Source: Dryococelus australis (lineage: Eukaryota; Arthropoda; Insecta; Phasmatodea; Phasmatidae). Taken from it: 64,000 bases of DNA. This document shows positions 43,567 to 56,693 of this stretch, piece after piece. The stretch lies in NCBI GenBank assembly GCA_029891345.1, contig CM057009.1, forward strand, positions 302,785,466-302,849,465, given 5' to 3'. The position numbers and the translations under genes were made by a program. Under the pieces are notes generated by a model. That model searched no databases. It was not told the DNA's origin and was given only the letters and a program-made list of their open reading frames with translations. Position 1 is the first letter of the stretch; every line of letters starts with the position of its first letter.

Positions 43567-43806
43567 TCATACCATGTGTGCCTTTCGCGTGATAAATGTG
43601 ATGAGCGACTCGCCAGGTTGTTGGGCTTGCAGAGTAAACTTGCTTTGTGCTTGGAGTGAGGAAAATGCTCCTCCAAACCTACATTGAAAACAGTGTACAA
43701 ATTCTTCCCTATGACAGTCCATAGTGGTTAAGGGAGTTCCACAAGACCTTTGTCTTGTTTTGCCACTGGTCTCCCACACAACCTGCCCATTCTTCCCCCC
43801 ATACAC
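43567..43806 (-). pseudogene. element C gag fragment
   Basis: The 79-codon minus-strand ORF contains FQCRFGGAFSSLQAQSKFTL and QAQQPGESLITFITRKAHMV, the retrotransposon-gag pattern (F then L-x-Q-x-x-x-E-S-x-x-x-F-I-x-R). The element ends just beyond it. Confidence 0.6.
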
Positions 43807-43820
43807 CTTTCCATTGCCAT

Positions 43821-44328
43821 GCTTAATCTAGGTTATTTATTTTTTAAATAATTCTTTTTAATTTTTTTATTATTGTATAATAAAAACAATATATTTTACC
43901 ATAATATACATAACTTTATGTAATTTTCTTAAATGTAGCATATTTAGTTTCCAAAGTAGCATAGTTTTTATTGAATGGTACAAAATAACAATTATTTACA
44001 GTAAGGTTGGCAACTCTGGCTTGGGTAACAAACAATTTGGCATTTAGACTTTTGTCATAAGTGATTCCTAAGCAAGGTTTTGGAAAATATCTTCAGTTTG
44101 TATTAGATGTGGATCCGCTAACTAGTTCTCGAGGTGTTCAGATCAGGTAGTTTACTACGAATTGTTGTCAGAAAATTGCATTGCAAACAGTTCTGAGTGA
44201 AATCTGTTTTCTAACTTTCCTAATAGTGATAGTGTGTATTACTGCCGTATGTAATATTCACGACATCATGTTGAAGATGAGACAGCTACACCTACCTCCA
44301 TCGCAGTGAGTAATCATCCCCCATTCTA
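43821..44328. other. AT-rich spacer between element C and LINE
   Basis: Very AT-rich at 43830-43960, then a mixed sequence that may be the 5' untranslated region of the LINE. No gene seen. Confidence 0.4.
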
Positions 44329-45683
44329 ATGGTGGGTAATAACAACATTATGGACCACGAGGTGAGTGTTGTAGATGCTTGTCCTGCAGATAACCGATCG
44401 CAATTTTCACAACACTATCCCAAGGTATCGAAGGATCAATATGCTTGTACCCCGTCACCTTCTGCCTCCACTTTGCAGAAAGATTTATTACCTTCTTATC
44501 ATCGTCAAACGACTGTGTCATTGTACAGTCGGACATGTCTGGGACCATACATTTTCTTTGTCGAAAGTACAGACAAGAATATCGGTAATCTTCATCCTGT
44601 GTCTGTAGGGAAGAAACTACATGGATTATCTAAGGACATCATACAAATTCAAAGGGCAGGTTGAAATCGCCTAAAACTGACTATGAAAACAGTGCAGGCT
44701 GCCAATGATTTACTTAAACATACTCATCTTAGCAAACATCAATTGAAAGGGACCATTCCATTTTCTCATCTACAAAGGTGAGGCCTTATATATGGAATCA
44801 CATTGGATCTATCAGAACAAGAAATCTTTCATGGTATTGAAACTCCATATGAATTACTTAAAGTAGAACGAATGTCCAAGCATTTTTATGAATCCAATGA
44901 AACAGTTTACCGAACCACCAAACTTATTGCTCTAACCTTTTTGGGTCAACTATTACCCGACAGAGTCTTAGTTTAAAAACACCTATACAGTGTTAAACCT
45001 AGGATCCAATCAGTTATTATGTGCAATAAGAGTCACCATTTTGGGCACACTGGGAAGAATTGTAGCAGTACAAAAAGCAGTTGCTCTTCTTGTGCAGGTG
45101 ACCATCAGCTTTCGGAATGTACGGCAGAAACGCCTACTTGTCCCAATCGTCATGGTTTTCATTTGGCTATGGATAGAGAGAAATGCCCCCATTGGATCCT
45201 TGAACAGAAAGTAAAACAAACAATGGCTATGCTCAATTTAGGTTATTCTGCAGTGAAGAGAAGGGTTCTTGATGAGTCCACACATCTTCAAGATACAGGT
45301 GGTGCTTTATTACATTCTGCATGTCCTGGGACTAAGGATTACTGCACTCTCTTTCCTGACAGAATCCTGATATGTGTAAGAGAACCTCCTGGAGATTTGG
45401 GTGTATCTTGTCAATCACCTCCGATTGCTCTCCCCACATCTGCCATTTATGCTGATTGTGTTAAAAACCTCTGCCAAATGTCAGTTAGAAGATACTGGGA
45501 AGACCCCTGCGAAGGCTATCGTTTTGCAAGCCCCAACAAAACTGCATGTTGCTCGTCGTGTCTTGTCTCTTCAACAATCTTCGAAGTCGATATCTGTGGT
45601 CCAGTACTTCTCTCAGTTTAATCATGTTGGTGAACACACTGGTAATAGGATAGTCCTCCGTCGAGTTCAAGACCACTCTGTAC
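44329..45683 (+). pseudogene. LINE ORF1 (gag-like with zinc knuckles), part 1
   Basis: Fragments in the plus strand read YFYESNETVYRTTKLIALTF-like RNA-binding sequence (about 44880-44950), then a CCHC series: MCNKSHHFGHTGKNC, CSSCAGDHQLSEC, CPNRHGFH (45019-45165). The order matches ORF1 of Jockey/I-type LINEs. Stops at 44662, 44784 and 44974 and frameshifts break it. The hAT-like insertion at 45684 interrupts the end. Confidence 0.75.
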
Positions 45684-47185
45684 CAGTGGTGGCTGGTGAG
45701 GTAGGGCTGCGGGGTGCAGCCCTCCTAATAAAATCTCAGAACACATACCTCTACTTATCTGCTACTCAGTAAATAATATTGCTTTCGAATCCAGAGGTTA
45801 TTTCGCAGCCAATGTTTTTGAGATGGACGAGACTCTTGTCATGCGAGAAATGTTTTTAGAAATGTCGAGTGGTGGGGCGGCAGATTCTTTGCTCCGAAGT
45901 GGGTAGAGCTAGTAGAGAGATGACTGTAACATAAGACTAGGAGTGCTATGGGAGGGAGGGAAGACTTCAGGGGCTCGACCCTGTTCAGCCAATTGCATGC
46001 TGTAAATCGGAGACAGCTGGGTGTGCCCCTGCTGAAATGAAAAAATGGTTTCCTGGAACTTAACAAAGCTACAAAGACTACATGTTTTGTAAGCACACTT
46101 TTGCGCTCCATTCTTTTGCAGTTGTTAAACACGTTTCTTATATATGTTTGTATTTATTTCAAATATTTTTTATTTATAGATATCGTTCAAACTCGTGTGA
46201 GCTTTAAATATAGTTTTTAATACTCTGAATAAGTTTGTAGTTAGTTAATGATGATCAATGAGCATCAGTCAGAAGCAGGGTTGAATTGTTGTTAATGTTG
46301 TTGTGTAAACTTGTAAATAATTGTTAATTCAACGAGTAACATTTTAAACCTTATTACGACAAAGATTTTCAATTACGAGAATAAACTAGAGCTACAGAAT
46401 CTTGAACCAGCAAGGCCGCAGTTAAAAATGATTCAACAACAAAGCCAATGTAGTAAATGGGTGTGAAGTTGGAAAAGTGTTTATTTGTTTAATTTTTTTG
46501 CTAATGAAACCTAATGATCTTGCGTGGAATATCGATGGGGTAAAATATTATAAACATTTGGGAGACAAAGTTAAAATATATAAATCATGTTCGCAACATA
46601 TAAAAAATACTATAACATTTTCATTGCTTGGTAAGGTGAATATACATTGCCAGTTAGATAGCGCGTACAGGTTGAAGAATTGATTTTGTTTACAATTATA
46701 TGAATTGAGATATTCCACTTTAATCCTCTAATTTAAATTTGACATGAATTTTGTATGTACTGTAGGCTATGTAAATTAGTATTTGGTTTTAAAAATATTT
46801 GTTTTAGTATATTTAAGTTATTATCATCATTAGTATGGTAGAATTGGTATTATATCTCTCGTCGTCACGTGTAATGTGCCACACCATGTAGGTACAGGTT
46901 GGAAAGCATATAACCTAAACAAACTTAAAACAAATATATACCTGTGGTAGTGATTAGATCTGAACCAGCGGCCACAGTATGTTGACCATTACAAATCGGG
47001 CGATGATACATTTTTCTTTAAACAACCTCACTTATTTTTTGTATTTAGCTACACAAACTACACTTACTTAAGCCTGTCGTGCGCAATATAATTCTCACTG
47101 CGCCTATTTAAAAAATGATATTTGTAATGATATGAGTTAGGATTGCTACAGCCCTCCCAGTTTCAAAAGTCACCAACCACCAATT
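45684..47185. mobile_element. hAT-like non-autonomous element inserted in LINE ORF1
   Basis: A 1.5-kb non-coding block begins CAGTGGTGGCTGGTGA and ends with its imperfect reverse complement (TCACCAACCACCAATT, 13 of 16 matching). A second inner pair, GGGTGCAGCCCTCC on the left and ACAGCCCTCCCAG on the right, is also present. The outermost 8 bases on either side (CTCTGTAC and TTTTTTAC) could be a decayed 8-bp target duplication. CAGTGG-type ends with 8-bp duplications are typical of hAT transposons. No transposase remains. Confidence 0.55.
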
Positions 47186-47400
47186 CTTTTTTACAGGGAC
47201 CACCAACTGTGGTGCATTCTTCCCAAGATAACCCTTCGACCAGCTATACTGCTCTCTGTAATATTGTCTTGAAATTAATCTAATTAATGGATCTCCCCAT
47301 GCTACAAGGTAACCCTTCCTTGCAGGACGTTGTCACCAAGGTGAAGAGGCTTGTTAGTGATACAGTAAGCAGCTCTTAGCTTTCTGTTCCTTTATATATC
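47186..47400 (+). pseudogene. LINE ORF1, part 2
   Basis: ORF1-like sequence resumes after the insertion (PSLQDVVTKVKRLVSD, about 47320-47365), just before the start of ORF2. Confidence 0.4.
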
Positions 47401-47404
47401 TCCT

Positions 47405-50400
47405 ATCATCAGAATACTACAGTGGAACTGTCAGTCTTTGTCACTTCAACAAGAACTTCTACAGAAGTATCTTTGTACCACACCAGCTGATGTAATACTG
47501 CTGCAAGAAATGCACTGGCACTTTGCAGCTAACCAACAAGGTCTCTTTTCTGGGTATACAGTGTATCATAATGCTCTAATGAATAAACATTGTGTTGCCA
47601 TACTTGTCAACACTTCCATATACTCGATGGAATTACAGGTGTCCAACTTGCCTGATAATGTTGAGGCAGTTGCAGCTAAAGTTGTCTTCCATGACATCGA
47701 ATTGGTTCTACTTTCCATTTATGCTCCACTGCGGCATGCTACCAGTACCTTTTCCTGGGACAGACTGCTTGGGGCATACAATCATGGTGCCATAATAGGA
47801 GATGATTTTAATGCTCATCATACATTGTGGGGTGATGTGAGGTATAATCTGGCTAGGAAGAATCTGGCAGAATATATTGACACCTCGCTGTATGTGCTAT
47901 TGAATGATGGCAGTCCTACCTATGTGGCAACTTATGATAAACACAGTTCTGCCATTTATCTCATGCTGTGTACTCCCAGACTTGCCATGGAATTCACTTG
48001 GGCCATGCTTACAGATCCTATGGTAGTGATCATTTTCCCATTGAATTAGTTAATCAGGATATATGTACAACTACTCCTCTTACTGATCCTGATTTGCAGC
48101 CCTTGTGGTACTCCTGCTATAATTACCGGTGCACCTCATGGCAGGCATATCGTGAACATATAGTGCATCATGTAAGCTCCCCCACTATCTTGGGTGGAGA
48201 TGTCCAAACTATGTATGATCACTTTCAGAATTTGGTCACATTATCCATTCGGGCCACTAATCCACATAAATCTTCTTGGTCTGGACTCTGTAAATCATAT
48301 TGTGCATGGTGGACTTCTTGTACATCCCTTAATGTGGATAGACGTCTGGCCTTCCATACATACAAACAGAATAGTAAAAAGACAAATTTTTTTACTCTAT
48401 CTGGAGGTACAAGCTCGTTTTGAGTTGTCTGTCAAAACTCTGAAGAAGGATCACTGGTGCTCTTACTGTCAACGGCTCTCCTCTGTTACCCCGTCCCAGG
48501 AAGTCTGGAAGGTCATCCGTTCTCTATGACAATGCTCATCCTCTCCTCGATCTGGAAGTTTGGGATACTCCACTCAGACTGCTATCCATAAATGCTTTTC
48601 TCCTGATTATGTCCCAACCTATGATGAATCTCCTTGTTCTCATTCTGCATCGACACCTAACCCCAACAGACAGAATGCTAAGGATACTGCTAACTTGACG
48701 TCTGACATCAGCATTGCAGAATATCGTCATTCTCTTCAGGATGGATGGAAATCGCCAGGACTACATGGGATTACATATCAGCATGTCTGAGAGCTTCCAC
48801 AGGAAGGCCATCACCTGTTATTTTGTATCTTCAATGATATATTACATCAGGTAATTCCTACTCAATGGCAGGAACACATGTTTTGCCCATTCTCAAGACT
48901 GGTAAAGATGTAACATTACCTACATCCTACAGATCTATCACATTGTCTTCTTGTGTAAACAATTACTTTGAAATGATTTTGAAGAAGAGGATGGAATGGT
49001 AGCTGGAGACTAATCACCTCTTGCGCAGGGAACAATTTGGCTTTCGTAAAGGACAGGCCTCTCTGGATGCTGTTACAGTATTGATAAAATGGACTATGGA
49101 TGCGTTTGCTAGCAAGGGTGTTATTTATGCATGCTTTCTTGATACCAACTCTGCATTTGATGCAGTAAATATTCCTGTACTTTTGCAAAAAATAGCTCGG
49201 ATTGGGCTGCCACTGTGTCTCGTTAGCATTTTCAAGGCTTTCCTTAAAATTAGGATCACTTACCTAAAACAGACACAAATATAACACCTGGAAGGCTGGT
49301 ATATCAAGGCACTCCACAAGGTGGTGTTCTTAATCCTCTTCTGTATCTTATATACACTCAAGATATTTTCTTCCATCTTGACCCATTTGTTCAACTTATT
49401 AGTTATGCTGATGATGTTGTCTTGTTTCATTTGTCCTTCACTGTTGGTGATGCAATATCAGTTATGCATGATGCCCTCCAACATCTTGGCGCTTGGCTTT
49501 GTACTCATTGTCTGACACCATCAATTCACAAAACTAAGGTTATGCTGTTTACTAGAAAACGTATTGACCGGTCACAGATCCATCTGCTTCTTTGCAATAT
49601 GCCTTTAGAGGTGGTGACAATTACTACTTAATTGGGCATCGTTCTTGACTATACTCTTACTTGGATGGATCAGGTAACGCATCTTACTGTGAAGGTACAG
49701 CAAACGTTTCAGTTGTTGAAAATGCTTGGACACACTGCCTGGGGTGGTGATCCTCACACACTGTTACTGTTTTATCAAACATTTATTCGGGCCAAGATGG
49801 ATTATGGTAGTGATTTTATGGCTTCACTATGTGATACTACCTTCACAATCTTACAGCGTTTACAATATGCCTGTCTATGTTTATGTCTAGGTCCACTCCC
49901 ATTGGAGCACTTCATGTTGAGGCGAATATACCACCATATGGCCTACATGGATGTTGACTACCAAATTCTGGATCAAGGCAATTTATTTTCATGAATATCC
50001 TCTCTGTACCATTATAACTGATATTGGTATTGATGTTCTTGGTTGTTTTTTTAAATATTGCCTGCTTTTTCCTTGTGTGAAGCGCATTACTGCCTATATG
50101 GTGGACTTTCCTGTACTTTTTTATACATGTAAGGTGGACCACTTATTTACAGAATGCAAATGCTGCATGAGTGGTGGATAAGTTCTTGTGCTATACCGGC
50201 AGTGTCTGAGCTAATATCCCAACTTTCTCCACATCTATACTGATGGATCGAAATCCCTACATGCAGTTGGGTGTGCCTACTATATTCCTGCTTACAAATC
50301 GTCTGGTTTATTTTAGTTATCGTCTTCCGATTCTATATTTTATGCTGAAGCATATGCTATCTTAAAAGCACTGCAGTATTGCCGGACTATAAGCCTAAAA

Positions 50401-51052
50401 TCTCTGCATATTTACAGATTCTAACAGTGTCGTCACTGCCCTTGCCTCTCTCCTCTGTCATTATCAGCCAGATGGTACTATCTTTCAGATTAAACATCTT
50501 AGCTATACTATTGAGATCATGGGTGCTATGGTTGTGATTGTTTGGCTTCCGAGTCATTTGGGTATACCCACCAACGACATGGCTGATAAACTGGCAAAAC
50601 TGGTTTCTGATACAGGGATACTGATTACTGTATCAACTCTGGATATGTTCACTACAATTGCCAAACATCACCTTCACGGTATTTGGGAAACCCAACGGCA
50701 AGAATGTGAGGTTGTGCCATCCTACAAGAATATCCAACCACACTTACAAACACAAACATGGTTTAGTGGTAAAGTGAGGGAAAAAATTTATTTCAGTAAG
50801 ATTATCCGACTGAGGCTAAATCATGGAAATTGTAATGTTCATCTTCATAAGTTAAATCTGGGCAAATCACCTAATTGTCATTGCGAGGATGGTGCACAAA
50901 CTATTAGTCACATTCTATTTCGTTGTCGCCAAATGCAAGCTCGTGATGAGTTATATGACTGTATACATCACTGTGGAATTTCTCCGCCATTTGACAGAGA
51001 GTTTTATAACCTTATCAGATTAAAGTATATGATGCTCTATTTGCATTTTTAG
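47405..51052 (+). pseudogene. LINE ORF2: APE endonuclease, reverse transcriptase, RNase H
   Basis: The endonuclease (47438-48049) has the APE motifs: VILLQEMHW, AIIGDDFNAHHTLWGD and, after a frameshift, YGSDHFPIEL. RT: FGFRKGQASLDAVTVLIKW, ACFLDTNSAFDAVNIPVLLQ, and the active site LISYADDVVLFHLS (about 49395-49437, YADD intact). The thumb is TWMDQVTHLTVKVQQTFQLL. RNase H: IYTDGSKSLHAVGCAYYIPA (50235), FYAEAYAILKAL, FTDSNSVVTALAS and WLPSHLGIPTNDMADKLA (50545). The end has a CCHC-like finger (CHCEDGAQTISHILFRC). An RNase H after RT places it near the I/R1/LOA group. About ten frame breaks make it dead. Confidence 0.85.
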
Positions 51053-51600
51053 TGGGGAACAACTTGCATCTATGAATGCTCAAAGAACTACATTTTCATC
51101 ATCTGAAGCTGTTTGGACAAAAAAAAAACGAATCCATTATACTGATCTGTCTGTAGGGATACTTGGCTGAAGCTGTATTTGAAGTATTATAATATGGCGT
51201 GATCTTTTGACTCTGCCTCCATTTGTATTATTATCATGTGTTACGACATCTCCCATGTCAGTGTTGTTCCAGTCTCTGTGGAGGAAGGTTGTACATCTCG
51301 CTCCAGCACGGCGACATGTCTGTGAAGTGGGTAAAATGGTGTACCTAATTTCTACGTCTCACCAGGTGAAATTGTTAAGTCACATAATGTCGTAACTGTC
51401 AGTGCTGTTCCGGCTTTTGTAACCGACGGATGTCTGCGGTCTACTTCAACAAGAAACAGGATTGTTTACATCAAATTATCGGTTGGGTACTTTTCCTCCC
51501 TCTCTAATATGGGTATAAAACAGATTTCGCTATGGTTGTACAGGAAACTAAGGCCAGAAAAGACAGAACTGAACTGAACTGTATTAAATGTGATGGGATA
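51053..51600 (+). mobile_element. LINE 3' untranslated region
   Basis: Non-coding sequence after ORF2. It ends near a short ACTGAACTGAACTG repeat (51560-51580), a plausible LINE tail. The boundary is approximate. Confidence 0.4.
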
Positions 51601-53160
51601 TAATACCAAAATTACCCCGAATATTTTCTTTATAATGAAATGTATTTAATTTGTGTAAACAAAATAATTAGTGATGTTTGTGTAGTGCCATAGTTGGAAG
51701 GCGTGTTGTGTGCTTTTGCATGTGCTCTGATAGAAGTTACACAGGAATGCAAACAAATCTTTCTTGAGACTTCCTGTGGTTTTGACGTCGTCAAACAAAA
51801 ATAAGCTGTTAAAGAGAAGGAAGAGACGGGCAAGTATATATATAACTTTTTTTTCTAACTTACCCTTATTCTAAGTGTTGGGCCACGGTTACACGGGATG
51901 CAGGTCTAGTTCAGTTAAACAAGTTCAGCTATTGAAGAGGTTACATTACCTTTGAAGGAGTTCTGATCGCATTTTTTTTCTCGTTCAAAGTGAACAGTTT
52001 TCATAACACGTTTCGAACGACTTCTCTGCCGTGCTCCCTTTCGCTATTTCGAAGTAAACATACAGTGTAAAAAAATTGCTGAATTTGGTGGGAATTCCTG
52101 CATTTGTTCAATTAACTTAAGTTTAAGGTTGAATGAACTAAAACCCACATATTATACCATTAAAGTAAAAGTGTAGGTTTCATAACAATTAAAAAGATCA
52201 ATAGGGATAAATGTCGGAGGCTATTATAATTAAATATCATACATTTTAAGTTCAATGTTCGTTGAGGTTAGAATTGCCATAGATTTAATTCTGCTTTTGG
52301 TGTGTAACCGGGCGAAACACGTTCTGTTTTTAAACTTGTTCAGACTGAACGTATTTAGGTGAATGTGTTTAACAGCACTCCTGTAACCGTGCCTTAGTTG
52401 TATGTCCAAGGTAGGGATAGGAGCTAGTGTGTCTCGGGGCTGCGCCCCTTATGCCTGCAGGGAAGGGAATCCATACAAGGAGGCATGCATCGTGGTGGCA
52501 GAGAGGGATTGGGCAGCCATGGTCACCATTTTGGGCCGTATAACCTCCCTTAGTATACCTATAGTTAAAACCATAACTAAGAAGAGGCTGGGAAAAACCA
52601 GCATAGGCACTGTAAAAACCCATTCGACAGAAAATAATTCAAAATGATTACTACATGCATTATATTATTAGAAAATGCTACAGGAAACATATGGGTAAGG
52701 ACCATGCTCTTAATTAGCAGGAAGAGAAATTCTAGTAGAGAGAAGGCAGCTCTCATTTTCCTTGATTTGTCTGGTGCTGGACTAAAAAGTGTGGAGTGGG
52801 CACTACTCTGGTGGGGAGAGAGGTGCAATGGGGCCTGTCCCCTCCCAACCCCCTCGATTCGCCTGTCGAGCCCTGTAAACTTAAAGGTAACAAGCTGCCG
52901 ACTAGTGTCAGAAGAACAATAACTAGCCGGCTTTTAGTTATCCTGAAGGGGAAGAAAGTATGTAGCCTGTAAAAGATAGGTGAATTAGATTAGTTATTCT
53001 AATTTACTTATTACTAGAGTAAGTTTAATTCTACTGCCCTGCAGCGGCCAATCTCTGTAGCCATAGACTGTAACAATGCATATCTACGGCCTTGATGCTA
53101 CGGGTGCATGGAGCTTTGATTGGGGGGGGGGGGGATGGGGAATGGTTTCTTCTTTTTTGA
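51601..53160. other. no gene seen
   Basis: AT-rich to about 52.38 kb. Then a GC-richer block to 53.3 kb contains a small hairpin (CGGGGCTGCGCCCC at 52436), a stretch CTGTCCCCTCCCAACCCCC and a run of 12 G at 53123. This is likely repeat-derived, but the class was not recognised. Confidence 0.4.
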
Positions 53161-53330
53161 TGGGGGCTCTCACGAGCTGCTGTAGAGAGCACACCATCAC
53201 CACAGCCTCTGCAGATAGTTGCAGGTATATCTGCCCAGAGACTGCTTTGGAATCGGCAGTGACGATCGGGCCATTCATACAGCTGACAGCGAATGAGAGG
53301 TTAAGCCTAACCTAACCTAAGTGAGTAATT
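53161..53330 (+). repeat. dispersed repeat, copy 1, with telomere-like tail
   Basis: GGGGGCTCTCACGAGCTGCT and onward matches 57895-58040 with about four in five bases identical (shared GCTGTAGAGAGCACA, CTCTGCAGATA, CCCAGAGACT). It ends in CCTAACCTAACCTAA (53311-53325), the complement of the arthropod TTAGG telomere unit. Confidence 0.8.
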
Positions 53331-54945
53331 GACTATAGTCCATTCCCGATTGGAAGCAACTTATGAAAATCAACCTTTGAAAAAACACTCTAGGCATAAC
53401 ATGTCACCTGTTTTTTTCAATAACCTGTTATCCACAAATATATAACACTGTGGTTAACTTTAGAGTACTGTATTATTGAATAAATTAATGTTTACCTTAA
53501 TATATTCTATAACTTGTAATATTTATTTATTTTTACATATATATTAACAGCAACGAGTGTAGCGACGTTTTGGCAACGACAGGTAAGAAATAGTTCACAG
53601 TAAAAACATTATTTTAACCTCGTTTATTAGTATACCACTTGTAAAATAAACGGTGCCTATCGAAATAATTAAATATTTAAGTAGCCCCGATGGCAACATA
53701 TCTCATTTTTACAGTTTAAATAACAACGGAAAATATCGTGAGTAGGCCGTAATGGTACCGTATTGTTTTATTGAGAAAGAAAGCAATTGAAAAACTGTCT
53801 GCTGTGGAATATTGTTGCACTCTTTCTCTTTCTTCATCTCTTTCAAACTTGGGAAATTTCACTTCGCTAGTAAGCAGAAACCTTTATACAGGGTTTCAAT
53901 TGTAGCATATTTCATACTTATTACAGTAAAATAATGATTTTTGAATTTGTAATTTACAATTGAAAAGAGATCTTAAAGTTTTGATACTTATTTTAATATA
54001 TTTAGATATGATGCCAGGGCAGTTACCAAGTGAAGTTGGCAGACATGGCGTGTTGCTTTTTGCCAAACAAAACATAAATTATTCTTACTTCGAAAAATAC
54101 TTCAAATTACCACATCACGTTTGTAGACGTGTTTTTTAAACCTACGTGTGCAAGTTACGATGTTGTGGTAAATCTGTTTTGCCATGGCAGTAAATATACT
54201 GTGACGAGTGTTTCGTTAATCATTACAGCTCCCAGGCGCTACCCTGGGAATCCTATAAAACTATGTTTGCTCTGCAGCATTACGTATTTTTGATTCGTTG
54301 GAGGGGGTGGGGGCGGAGGAGGTTAGCTTCTCCTCGCCTCCACAAGCTAACTGATAACTGTCTGGGTAGCCAAGGTCCCTCACAAGGGACTGATCCACCC
54401 CCGCGTCGAGGGAGTAGCGTCCCAGTGATGTAAAAACGGTGGCGTTAATCATTGCGTCTGTTAAATAGTATGCCTTAGTGGATCGTCGATACGCTGGCCC
54501 TGTGTGTGCGTGATTTCAAATATTTAATTAACACTATACGTTTTAAATGTGAACTGTTTTTTATGATAGGTTATTTATTTACACACACGTCTGTTTATTT
54601 ACCACATCATTGTACGTTTTTCCCTAAGGGTTTTGAAACACAGTCGTGTAACGTAATTTGCCAAAATCCCAGAAGAAAAATACTAAACCCAGCCCGATAA
54701 ATTTTAATAAACCTAATAAACAGTAAGTAGCAATTCATAGAAATATAAGTGGAATAAAAATTATCGTAGGTTTATTTGTGTGCATGTTCACTGCTATTGT
54801 TTAATGTTTGTATGACAAAAATGAGCTACACGATCACGTGCTTGAATTTAATGTGCCTTTTTCACTCGTTCCTTCGTTTTAATATTTATTCCAGAAGTCA
54901 TATGTATTGTACCAAACATTGTACATACATACACTTGCAATTAGG
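53331..54945. other. AT-rich stretch, no gene seen
   Basis: Only short ORFs. A GC-richer patch at 54300-54450 contains a 63-codon minus-strand ORF with no motif. Confidence 0.4.
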
Positions 54946-54979
54946 CTACCGCCCGGTGGCAAGCTCTCTCAACTCTCCT

Positions 54980-56693
54980 TCATCCAACCAACTCCTTTTC
55001 CACTCCCTTCCTGAATTTACCAACCCCTCTCACAGATACCAATTCATCCCTCAACACATTCCACTCCCTCACAGACCTCACAAGCATGGACTGCCTACCC
55101 CGCTCCGTTCTCCTCCACACCCTCTGAAGCTTCTCACTGTTGTATCCTCTTCCCCTAAACACCCCCTTACTTAGCTTGCAGTGTAGCCCTCCCCATCCTC
55201 CCTCTTCATTCACCACCCTGTACATCCTGACTAACCATTCAACTTTCATCCTGTCCTTCAATGAGCTCCACCCCATTTCTTTCATCACTGATGGCCTATA
55301 GTTCCCTTCTTCCGCATCATCCTGCCCTTGCCTTCTCCACCTACCCTTCACCCATCTTGCTGCCTTTCTCTGCACCTTTTCCAGTTCTCGCACCTCCACC
55401 TCTACATACGGGTCCCATACTGCTGCAGCATATTCTAACATTGGCCGTACCATTGTGCCATACGCCTTCTCCTTCACCTCACAGCTGACTCCATTCAGCA
55501 CCCTTCCCAGCATACCCAGAGTCCTTCTTCCCTTTGCTACCACCCTCTCTACCTGTTTTTTCCACCTGAGGTCTCCCTGCAGTACAATCCCTAGATACTT
55601 ATATTCTGCTGCTTCTTCTATCTCTTGTCCCTCCCATCTGTACATGTCCCTGTTTATCATCTTATTCCTTGTGAACCTCACTACCTTAGTTTTTCTTACA
55701 TTTATCTTCATTTTATTTTTTATGGTCCACAACCATATCTTATCAATGTCCGCCTGCAAATTTCCGCCCCCCTCTTCCACCTCTGCATATACAACACAAT
55801 CATCTGCAAACAATCTGATTTTTCCTCTAATCCCCAAACCCATGTCATTTACCATTATGGTAAATAACAGAGGACCCTGCACGCTTCCCTGTGGTACCCC
55901 TGACGTGACCTCCTCTTCCTCCGATATTGCCTCCCCCACTTTCACCCTCTGCCTTCGCCCCCTGAGAAAGTCCCCTATCCATTCCACTACCCTCCTGTCT
56001 GGTATCTGCTCCTCCACTTTCCTCATCAATGTTACATGGGGCACCTTATTGAATGCCTTCTCAAAATCTAGGAAATAGGCGTCCACCTGCTTCCCCTCAT
56101 CAACTACCTGCACCAGATCCTCTAATAACCCAGCGAGCTGAGTCTCACATGAGTATCCCCTCCTGAAACCATGCTGGGATTCCTCCAACCAATTCCTATT
56201 GTTCATAACCCTCACCTCATACTGCACCACCAGCCTCTCCATTACTTTTCCCGTACTTGATGTGAGACTCACCGGTCTGTAGCTGCCAGGCCTCCCCCTA
56301 TCCTCTCCCTGCTTGTGTATAGGTACCACCATAGCATCCTTCCAATCTTGTGGTAACTTACCCTCTCCTAAGGACTTTTTAAACAGCACTTCTAAATATT
56401 TTGCCATCTCCTTGCCACCAAAATTTAGTGCTGCCTTTCCTATCCCATCTGGTCCCCCTGCCTTACTGCTCTCCAAACCCCTAATTACCTTTTCTATCCC
56501 CCACTTCCTCATCTTAAACTCCCTATACACCCCCCCCCCCCCAGAACCCTGCTTGTCCCCCCTATTCCAACCCTCCTTTGCCTCAAACACTGACAAGTAC
56601 TGCCCTTGCAGCATCTCCGATTTTTCTTGGTCATTTGTTGCATGCCTACCATCCCTTCCTGTTAGCAGAGGGATCCCTTCCTCTCCTCCCCTT
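54980..56693 (-). CDS. CR1/L2-like LINE reverse transcriptase, open for 571 codons
   Basis: An open frame runs without a stop from 56693 to 54980; the first ATG is at 56614 (544 aa). From that ATG: fingers with SSKAGGPDGIGKAALNF (49-65) and GSYRPVSLTSSTGKVMERLV (110-129); motif A AYFLDFEKAFNKVPHV (179-194; the second conserved position is Asn, family usually AFD); SGVPQGSVQGPLLFTIMVND (238-257); active site RLFADDCVVYAE (267-278); thumb KYLGIVLQGDLRWKKQV. The C-terminal region (VRPMLEYAAAVWDPYVE, VQRKAARWVKGRW) is typical of the CR1/L2 group. A run of consecutive Gly (GGGG, residues 24-27) comes from a 12-base homopolymer that may be length-variable. Confidence 0.9.

Larger units (their letters stand above)
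38793..43820 (-). mobile_element. Gypsy element C, internal region (5' truncated)
   Basis: On the minus strand from 43806: gag fragment, protease, reverse transcriptase, RNase H, integrase, GPY/F-like tail. Each domain spans the expected length, with a handful of stops and frameshifts. This is the best-preserved Gypsy copy in the window. The 5' end is lost inside gag at about 43820. Confidence 0.85.

Noticed and set aside
54300..54460. Possible tRNA-derived sequence in the GC-richer patch
   Set aside because: No convincing A and B boxes or cloverleaf could be built by eye.
55455..56078. 207-codon plus-strand ORF
   Set aside because: Antisense of the CR1/L2-like reverse transcriptase; its Ser/Pro/Phe-rich product reflects the purine bias of the real strand.
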